In this document: piece after piece, positions 19,101 through 24,211 of the stretch | Layout of the letters: every line of letters begins with the position of its first letter | Numbering within the stretch: position 1 is the stretch's first letter | NCBI GenBank assembly: GCA_905221605.1 | Contig: CAJNDS010001297.1 | Location: 1 to 24,211, forward strand | Length of the DNA stretch: 24,211 bases | Source: Symbiodinium natans | Taxonomy: Eukaryota > Sar > Dinophyceae > Suessiales > Symbiodiniaceae | Direction of reading: 5' to 3' | Notes under the pieces: model-generated | Told to the model about the DNA's origin: nothing | Database searches by the model: none | Seen by the model: only the letters and a program-made list of their open reading frames with translations | Program-made: the position numbers and the translations under genes

Positions 19101-20997
19101 CCAATAGGAGCTTCATTCCTGCATGGAAGTAAAGAGACGGCCATTCCCCACCAACTGGTGCAAAACCCATCTTCTGGACTGCGGTGTGACAATGTTGTTC
19201 CCACATTGTACCAGCGTCCGGATGCCCATAGAGTGCTTTCACGAGCCTGCAGACTGGTCTGCGAAATTTCCTCCGGTTCACCGAAGGATGCCAAGCCTCG
19301 TCTGGAAGTTCAACCCAGCACGGAGTCCCCGTCAACTTAGCCTGAATGTAGGCCTGGATAGCATCCGCCATCTGAACGTCGTTCCCGGGTAGGCACCCGT
19401 AGAAGTCGGCCCAACGAGACGCATCAAAGGTTGCCGGAGAGTTTCCGAGGTCCTGGAACAGCGCCGCCTCCATATTCTGATCTTTGACTTGATCTCCAAG
19501 CAGCACACCTCTTCCTTTGAACTTCCTTGCAGGGTCCCCTTCTTTGAGTTGATAGTTCTTCTCATAGATGAGACCATGCACTCTTGCCATGTGCACCTTC
19601 GCGTTGGACTTCTTGGCTTCTCTGACCACGTCGTCATACTCCCGCACTTGGCTAAAGTCGAAGACTTCCTGATCCCACAAGCCTTTCCATTCTTTCATGA
19701 ACGCCTCCATGGCTTTGGGATTCTCGTACATCTCCTTGCGGTTGACTGGACGTGTAACCATGGCGTTGAAGCACGGCGCTGCACATGCGAGCTTCTCTCT
19801 GTGTTTCTCTTTGGTTGATGACACACATGGCATGCGAGGAGCTCTCAATCCGAACTCTGCCAATTCACTTGGAAGAGCAGGCAGCACATCGTCCAGAAAC
19901 ATTTCTGTGGCAATCTGCGTCACCTGTTCCTCGCACCATGTCCATCCAGTAGTCGTTCCCGCCCTGAAGTCCAAATCGATCTTCTCTGCAGGCACGACCT
20001 TGGGAAGTAGTGCCTCCAACGATGCAACGAGTGCGTCTTTATGCTCTTTGCCTTTCTTCTTCTCCTTGGCCTCCTTCTTGCGAGCCTTCTTGGCCTCCTT
20101 CTCTTCGACCTTCTTTATCTTCTTAAGTTCGATCTTCCTTCCTTCGCTTCCGAGCTTGTGCCATTCTTCAGGAGTGAACTTGCCCTTCGGACGTGTGGAG
20201 GGTAGCAATCGTCTACCATCACTCCCAATCTTGAACGGAGCCCCCCGCTTGTCGATCTTGCAAGGTTCGCCGTCGTCATTGATGTAGACACGACCGTCGC
20301 CGGGAGTACCGAACTTCCAGAACTCGGGTTCCGGTCCGATGAGTCCAGCTTCCTTGAGCTTTGCGATGATGAATGCAGGGTCGGTCTCGTCAATGTCCGG
20401 AATGGAACGCCCAGTTGGACCGCGTGATGACGATGCAGGTTCCCCTTTGCCGTCCGGAGGTTCCGAAACGGTTTTGGGGGGAGTACCACGCTTAGTTTCC
20501 CTTTTGCTGCTCGGAGGATCCGAAGCAACATCCGGTACTCCTTCGCTCTGTGGTACACTTCCTGCACTGTCGAGAATGGAGTCGCCAATCAATCTGAGGG
20601 CTTTGGCATCTTCAGACTCCAATGCTGGTCCGTCGCGAGGTTCACCGGGTTGATCATCTGGAAATTCTGAAAGATCAGGCACAATGTCATCGTTCTCCAT
20701 GACATAGTCGAGCATTTCCTTCTCCATGGCTTTGACGCGTTCTTGGCGATCAGGTAGGTCACCACCATCATCGCCATTGTCGTCATCATCGTCGTCGTCA
20801 CCTTCTCCTGGTGGCTTGTCCTTGATTTCTTTTCCTCCGAGATCCTTTCCTTCTTTCAGTCCTTCAAGTGTTCCGTTCATTCTCTCGTACTCGAGCTTGA
20901 GCGGGAAAGGCAATTTCATCCGGCATGATGACCCGTTCGGTGATGTAGGGAATTTGAAGCTTGCGAGGCACTTTCGCATCATGCGCAAAGTTGGCAT
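15979..20997 (-). CDS. Copia-type pol: reverse transcriptase, RNase H and methyltransferase-like extension
   Basis: Residues count from 20997. A hydrophilic linker with an Asp run (67-73) and Lys/Glu helices (288-320) precedes the reverse transcriptase (about 470-700): ADAIQAYIQA supplies the first Asp (D545) and YVDD (635-638) the catalytic pair. Ty1/copia RNase H follows (about 855-1005) with ADADYAG (D862), STPEAEI (907), YDDNQ (942) and AADIHTKAF (D995), all intact. An unrecognised alpha/beta region (about 1210-1440) comes next. From about 1535 lies a methyltransferase-like domain: IEFCCSKDSSLG resembles a SAM-binding motif I, ASLPCTGGSNW (PC at 1602-1603) the catalytic loop of C5-cytosine enzymes, and AFELPK (E1653) an ENV-like motif. 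The stop at 15979 cuts this domain; it continues one frame over. The start overlaps the integrase frame by 134 nt. It copies element RNA into cDNA; the role of the extension is unknown. Confidence 0.85.
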   Translation of the reverse strand: MPTLRMMRKCLASFKFPTSPNGSSCRMKLPFPLKLEYERMNGTLEGLKEGKDLGGKEIKDKPPGEGDDDDDDDNGDDGGDLPDRQERVKAMEKEMLDYVMENDDIVPDLSEFPDDQPGEPRDGPALESEDAKALRLIGDSILDSAGSVPQSEGVPDVASDPPSSKRETKRGTPPKTVSEPPDGKGEPASSSRGPTGRSIPDIDETDPAFIIAKLKEAGLIGPEPEFWKFGTPGDGRVYINDDGEPCKIDKRGAPFKIGSDGRRLLPSTRPKGKFTPEEWHKLGSEGRKIELKKIKKVEEKEAKKARKKEAKEKKKGKEHKDALVASLEALLPKVVPAEKIDLDFRAGTTTGWTWCEEQVTQIATEMFLDDVLPALPSELAEFGLRAPRMPCVSSTKEKHREKLACAAPCFNAMVTRPVNRKEMYENPKAMEAFMKEWKGLWDQEVFDFSQVREYDDVVREAKKSNAKVHMARVHGLIYEKNYQLKEGDPARKFKGRGVLLGDQVKDQNMEAALFQDLGNSPATFDASRWADFYGCLPGNDVQMADAIQAYIQAKLTGTPCWVELPDEAWHPSVNRRKFRRPVCRLVKALYGHPDAGTMWEQHCHTAVQKMGFAPVGGEWPSLYFHAGMKLLLVIYVDDLKLAGPAENLPKGWNMLRKELRLEEETPLGLYLGCRISKGEAKLHDNTKVRTVTYDMETYLEMTVQKYCETTGFPVDKFKKVPSPSPVEETKNHPARAPCHPGAASHRCQWCGHTMPVDKGGRLLPPPPVPKGPQETELDEADRGTLAPHAASILMKLLYAARICRFDLLRSINNLARRITKWSKKEDAALHHLMCYVHQSKGHKMIGWVGDSMDATSIGLYADADYAGCGESLRSTSGAHMHIQGPHTRFPLAGVSKRQGCASHSTPEAEIVAADYAMSRIGIPAITLWRLIGGKDPTFVFYDDNQTMIGVVRTGKNPTMRHLERSHGICIAWMHEVFQEGYVSLAYEVTAKMAADIHTKAFKDHVSWAHACQLINIMPPTMLSSVEVMDMMKATHQQSADEKGHQHYSFKNEVPCFPYTQTPILPQELYRAGLSSKEGVQETDSTDPILVVKFPRMLRGVPSALRPGKYLRSTWILREGQWHRIEDEVPIPSEPQKFDRYVERAVFQYHFQRGSAATTRVHRTASPAVSASSLPDCSRCRVRDSPALCRQVCDLVVRAAHGGYGGVFRAGSEGMGGDINEIPALESTVVAVARAAKEADFPQSTFVPEFIEVTRAGTGNHEVAFQDKRGKEMFKARSDSLSGAIGFSMTIKASDVENSSPRVWLLVGLEEDNWWQTYAPPDVNVICVPEADARGAYQYCKDIIKWSFKDLRNVLFIGAGALNRASWLDVDPRERFYEDRGVVDYPWGEIIDLVFEARKKGATTIVEVPDKPKFRKSAQYKNIVECMKWERFTIADCCHGRRICVPQGSGAPNIMYVNEATEFLIHGLKAPESMKDVCGMQHHHASRETVETHGDECGKRTSKVSRLLLKMLSERDTKVGDPKACSSVEKLPSGKDRMIIEFCCSKDSSLGKSSSATRGAHVMRVHEALQAQTKACESNILKEAERFRKSNPKCPILVFASLPCTGGSNWIKVNEMGGETEKGKEHRKKFRDLLKALKRLLRKLAVFSPKIAFELPKTCLYWSWPEVQACCTN
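16003..16010 (-). other. +1 frame transition in pol at CCC-G (second site)
   Basis: The pol frame reads TGG CCC GAA and then soon TGA. Skipping the G at 16005 gives AAG TTC AAG and the continued domain. It matches the first site at 20900. It is either +1 recoding on a CCC codon or an extra C in the run at 16008-16006, since CC-G would also encode Pro. Confidence 0.5.
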
Positions 20998-23900
20998 TCG
21001 CGAACTCCTTCATGTCCCACACACGATACTTTCGTGACCATGTTTGCCCCGCATTAAGGACATATCCTGCGAAAATGCCGGGTATTCCCTTCGGGTCAAA
21101 CTTTCCACCATATGTTGGTTCGCGGGTCTCGGTCGGTTTGAAGTAAACCTTTGCTCCAAACGGAATCAACTTTCCCGGGAATTCTTTCCCAGACATTCTC
21201 TGCCACGCCGACTCACCATCCACATCCTCGGCGTTGAGATTGTGAGTGACGCAATTCAAGGCATAGGGCCAATAGTTCGCAGGTAGCCCTGCATGCAGCA
21301 ACGACGTGGCTGTAGCAGTGATGACGAACTGGTTGGTCCTTTCCGCCAGAGAGTTGTTCATAGGATGTCCTGGCAACGAGTGATCCAATGGAATTTTGAG
21401 CTTGTTCATCGCCGCAATGAACTCATCTGCGCAGTCACTATATGCCAGCCTCACTTTCTTCTTTCCCATGAATCTCTTCATACATCGTACAACTTCTCCT
21501 TCTTCTCTGGAGATTGTGGGATATGCTGCAACCACCTTCGTGGCCACGTCGCGGAATACCAGGATTTCACGGAGCTCGTCGTCAAGACCCACCCCCTTAT
21601 CCGTGGCTTTTCCCATATCCACAAAGTCGAACGTCACCAAGTCACCCCACTCATTGACTTCTCGTTTGAATGCTCCCTTTTGGGTTCTGAAATGCTTCAT
21701 CTTTGCTCTCACGCATGCATTACAATAGGGATTTCGGAATCGATGGGTACAAAGATGAGCCAAGGTGTTCGCTTCGGCCTTCAAGGTGCCGACCTTTGCC
21801 CTTCTATCTGGACCAGATTCGTCACCTTCCACGTCGATCTCCTGCGCGTCGCCCTCAGCCTCAACTGGAAGTTCGGCTTGTGGTTCATCTTCACGAGCTT
21901 CATCGCCTTCGACTACTTCGCCGTCTTCTTCTTCGTCAGCTTCGGAAGCTACGTCGGGGATCTCCTCGCCGATGTCGTCAAGACCTGGTACCGCAACATA
22001 CGTCGAATCGTCGTCGGTATCATCGTCCACCTTGTCCTTGTACTTCTGCACCAAGCGGAACATTTCCATCGCTTCGGGTTCCTCATGGGCTTTGGCTCCT
22101 TTGCTTCCCACTCTGACATAGGGGATGTCTCCTTGCACGAAGAATTGTATCCTCTCGCCAGCATCGTTCACCATAAATGGTGGACGTCCCGCGGGCCACA
22201 CAAAGGAATAGCCGTGAAGCATGCATCTCTTCCCAACTGACAGCACAGAAGGTGTATTCTCCAATACATGTGCATTGATGGGCTCCTTGAAGGATTTCGT
22301 CAAGAATTCCGCCGTCTGGTTGGTCATAGTGACACCATTCGCCGTCTGGAACGATGTAGATTCGCAATCCATTGCAGTGTCGATGCCGTGCTTGGCGACC
22401 TTTTCTAGAGAGAAAAGGTCATGTCCGCATCCTGTGTCCATGATGAATTTCAGCTTCCTGCGAATAAATTCTGGTTGGACCATACACATGTTCGGGTTCT
22501 TCATCAGTTCCTTACGACTCTCATCAACGCTCAAGGCTCTTTCATGGAACTTCCCCTTCTTGTTGTCGAACTTGAACATAATCACCTTCTCGGTTCCTGG
22601 AATCCTAACTGGTATGCATCCTCCATCTTTGCCCAGACACATATCTTCCATCAGTCGAGCCCTAGCTCTTGCTTTGTGCTTCTCGTACTCGACCTCCGAG
22701 ATGTGGTTCTCGTGCTTCAGGTTCGCTTCTGTAAAAAATCGCGGGGCGAATCCTCTATCTTTGTGTGATCGCCTCGGCTTCGATGACGCGAACTTCGTTC
22801 CCCGTTCGAAGGAAACCTTGAGGTCCTTGACGTCTCTGTGATAGGATCCGATCTCATCGTCGGTGGAGCAATCTGACGCCGCGTCGCCATCAATTGACTC
22901 GTCGTCAGAATCACCGTCACCATCACCCAGGGATCGAAGAACAGGTACTGCAGGCAGACCTCGAATCGCAATCGCGGGTGCGGCAGGTTCAGGCTTCTTC
23001 TTCTTCTTGTCCTTCGCCTTCGCCTTTGCTTTTGCCTTCGCATTCGCGTCGGTTTCCCCGGTTGCGGGCGCTGCCTTAGCCGGGTCATGCTTGAAAGGGC
23101 AATTCTCTCGGCTGCAGGATCCGTTCTTGCTCCACTGGAAGCAAGGTCGTTCCGATGGTTTTGATGACGGGCTTCGTGCTCTCTGATTCTTATCATCTCG
23201 TGAAGACGGTCGTCCTCTGTCCGTATCTTTGTGACTCCATTTGCAATTCTTTCCTGCATTGCATCCTCCTCCGAAGTGAAATTTGCAACGAATCTTCGCC
23301 TTTTCCTTGTCGGTCAGCGATCGTGATGATGAAGGAGATCGGGATCGTTCTTTGCCTTTACCTTTCCCCTTCTTCTTGTCCTTTTCGTGTGCCTTTGCTT
23401 TACTCTTTGGGAGTACAGGCGCAGCATCCGCAGCTTCTTTGTCCTTGCCTCTCTCATTCGTCTTCTTCTTGTCCTTGTCTGGCGCGGATGAGGGAGGCCC
23501 TTTGGGATCGGTCCTAGCTGGTGCAGCAAGCAGGTCCTTCCCAGCAACCATCTGGTTCAGACCATGTTGTGTCTCGTTGAGGTTCTTCTTCTCTCTTCTC
23601 CTCTGCACTGCCCGGTCCATGATCCTCAGCAGCATATCATGTGATCTCTCTGGATCGTCATAGCTCTTGATGTCATAGTAAAGCTTGAGCTCCACGTTCA
23701 TCTCGGAGGATCCTGATATCTTTTGGTACAAGATGTCGCGGAGGGCATTCGTGGAAGGTACATCTTCAGGTCGAATCCGAGAGATGATCTCTAGCCACGT
23801 TGCTTTGAATGCGGCAATCTTGTTGTCCCCAGGATACTGCAGTTTGGTCAGGTAATCGATCGTGTAAACCATGTCAAGGCGATCCCGTGTGCGGAAGCTT

Positions 23901-24211
23901 TCCATCATCATAGCAATGATCTGTCGTCCCTTCAGAACCTTGTACTCGTTCCCGCGAATGTACGCGTTTGATTTGAGGTTCACTTCCAAGAACAGATCGG
24001 CTGCTTGATCTCCAGCATTCCGTAACATGAGAGTCATCGCACTTGCCAGCTTCACGTCGATGCTTCTGAACTTGACATGTCCCGAGTCATTGAGCCCTTC
24101 AAACATCCGGCATCGGCTTGAAAGACTCTTGCAGCCATTTGATCCAGTCGCTTTGATTGGTATCCGCACACGCGGCCAGGACGTTTGGTGACTGCTGCCT
24201 GCCAAGCGTCC
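20864..24211 (-). CDS. Copia-type Gag with CCCH fingers, protease and integrase (5' partial)
   Basis: Open through the window edge, so the N-terminus is missing. Residues count from 24205. The Gag helical part (about 35-205) is followed by a Lys-rich linker and two CCCH zinc fingers (C307-C315-C321-H325; C355-C364-C369-H373) in place of the usual CCHC knuckle. After an (Ala-Lys)n run and an acidic stretch comes the retropepsin-type protease motif IMDTGCGHD (D590). An acidic linker (about 720-800) leads to the integrase: zinc ligands H817, H821, C828, C831 and catalytic Asp/Asp/Glu at about D860, YSDCADEF (D924) and SLAER (E955). The order protease-integrase-(reverse transcriptase) is diagnostic of Ty1/copia. 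The stop at 20864 follows the integrase; sense passes at about 20900 into the overlapping pol frame. Integrase inserts the cDNA; Gag packages the RNA. Confidence 0.87.
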   Translation of the reverse strand, partial: GRLAGSSHQTSWPRVRIPIKATGSNGCKSLSSRCRMFEGLNDSGHVKFRSIDVKLASAMTLMLRNAGDQAADLFLEVNLKSNAYIRGNEYKVLKGRQIIAMMMESFRTRDRLDMVYTIDYLTKLQYPGDNKIAAFKATWLEIISRIRPEDVPSTNALRDILYQKISGSSEMNVELKLYYDIKSYDDPERSHDMLLRIMDRAVQRRREKKNLNETQHGLNQMVAGKDLLAAPARTDPKGPPSSAPDKDKKKTNERGKDKEAADAAPVLPKSKAKAHEKDKKKGKGKGKERSRSPSSSRSLTDKEKAKIRCKFHFGGGCNAGKNCKWSHKDTDRGRPSSRDDKNQRARSPSSKPSERPCFQWSKNGSCSRENCPFKHDPAKAAPATGETDANAKAKAKAKAKDKKKKKPEPAAPAIAIRGLPAVPVLRSLGDGDGDSDDESIDGDAASDCSTDDEIGSYHRDVKDLKVSFERGTKFASSKPRRSHKDRGFAPRFFTEANLKHENHISEVEYEKHKARARARLMEDMCLGKDGGCIPVRIPGTEKVIMFKFDNKKGKFHERALSVDESRKELMKNPNMCMVQPEFIRRKLKFIMDTGCGHDLFSLEKVAKHGIDTAMDCESTSFQTANGVTMTNQTAEFLTKSFKEPINAHVLENTPSVLSVGKRCMLHGYSFVWPAGRPPFMVNDAGERIQFFVQGDIPYVRVGSKGAKAHEEPEAMEMFRLVQKYKDKVDDDTDDDSTYVAVPGLDDIGEEIPDVASEADEEEDGEVVEGDEAREDEPQAELPVEAEGDAQEIDVEGDESGPDRRAKVGTLKAEANTLAHLCTHRFRNPYCNACVRAKMKHFRTQKGAFKREVNEWGDLVTFDFVDMGKATDKGVGLDDELREILVFRDVATKVVAAYPTISREEGEVVRCMKRFMGKKKVRLAYSDCADEFIAAMNKLKIPLDHSLPGHPMNNSLAERTNQFVITATATSLLHAGLPANYWPYALNCVTHNLNAEDVDGESAWQRMSGKEFPGKLIPFGAKVYFKPTETREPTYGGKFDPKGIPGIFAGYVLNAGQTWSRKYRVWDMKEFANANFAHDAKVPRKLQIPYITERVIMPDEIAFPAQARVRENERNT
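20898..20908 (-). other. +1 frame transition between integrase and pol at UUU-CCC-G (first site)
   Basis: The frame reads GCC TTT CCC GCT; dropping the G at 20900 leads into the pol frame (CTC AAG CTC GAG). Ty1 uses +1 recoding between gag and pol, but on another heptamer and at another place. A C inserted in the run 20903-20901 would look identical. Confidence 0.5.

Noticed and set aside
21293-22240. Plus-strand open frame of 315 codons
   Set aside because: It lies opposite the protease-integrase region, whose minus-strand motifs are clear; its composition is that of an antisense shadow.
1-24211. Bacterial or viral origin of the window
   Set aside because: Spliced genes with GA/GC donors, TTTAGGG tracts and a Ty1/copia element show eukaryotic nuclear DNA; no tRNA, rRNA, operon or promoter signals were seen.

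Overview
This window reads as nuclear DNA of a dinoflagellate, most likely a Suessiales / Symbiodiniaceae-type lineage. The reasons are many TTTAGGG (CCCTAAA) telomere-type tracts, all supported genes on the minus strand, introns with GC and GA as well as GT donors and AG|G acceptors, and a Ty1/copia retroelement whose pol carries a methyltransferase-like C-terminal domain. Species assignment is inference; no database search was possible.

Right two thirds (about 7.8-24.2 kb, minus strand, no introns seen). Transcription runs from high to low coordinates. First comes a copia-type element: Gag with two CCCH zinc fingers, a DTG protease and an integrase (24211-20864), then reverse transcriptase, RNase H and a long extension ending in a PC-motif methyltransferase-like domain (20997-15979, finished in another frame down to about 15759). 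A short spacer with three TCGG-TCC-CCG repeats follows. Then comes a second long coding region (15512-7801), broken by three frame changes: an unrecognised N-terminal half, a Cys-rich part, a CCHC zinc knuckle, a clear Tpt1/KptA-like RNA 2'-phosphotransferase domain and a zinc ribbon. Whether this is cargo of the same element or a second element is open.

Left third (about 0.5-6.9 kb, minus strand). Here lies a gene in at least 16 small exons for an FAD/NAD(P)-binding, flavin-monooxygenase-like oxidoreductase with an N-terminal ubiquitin-like segment (6872-2093, 5' end missing). All 15 introns join in frame. Each has the form |GNNN ... AG|GNNN, with the 4-base sequence repeated (12 exact, 3 with one mismatch), and 12 have CT right after the first copy, mirroring the terminal AG. 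That is the structure of transposon-born introns (introners): the target-site duplication supplies the donor and the element's terminal inverted repeat supplies the acceptor. Nine of the 15 introns also carry telomere-type repeats. Downstream, 1270-520 holds exons of another unrecognised minus-strand gene.

The strongest observations are: the 4-bp-duplication rule that accounts for GT/GC/GA donors; a related intron family caught in three introns plus one truncated copy, one with a nested telomere-repeat insertion that has its own 4-bp duplication; the Tpt1-like domain inside a retroelement-like polyprotein; the methyltransferase-like domain on pol; and two +1 frame transitions in pol, both at CCC-G, which may be recoding or homopolymer errors.
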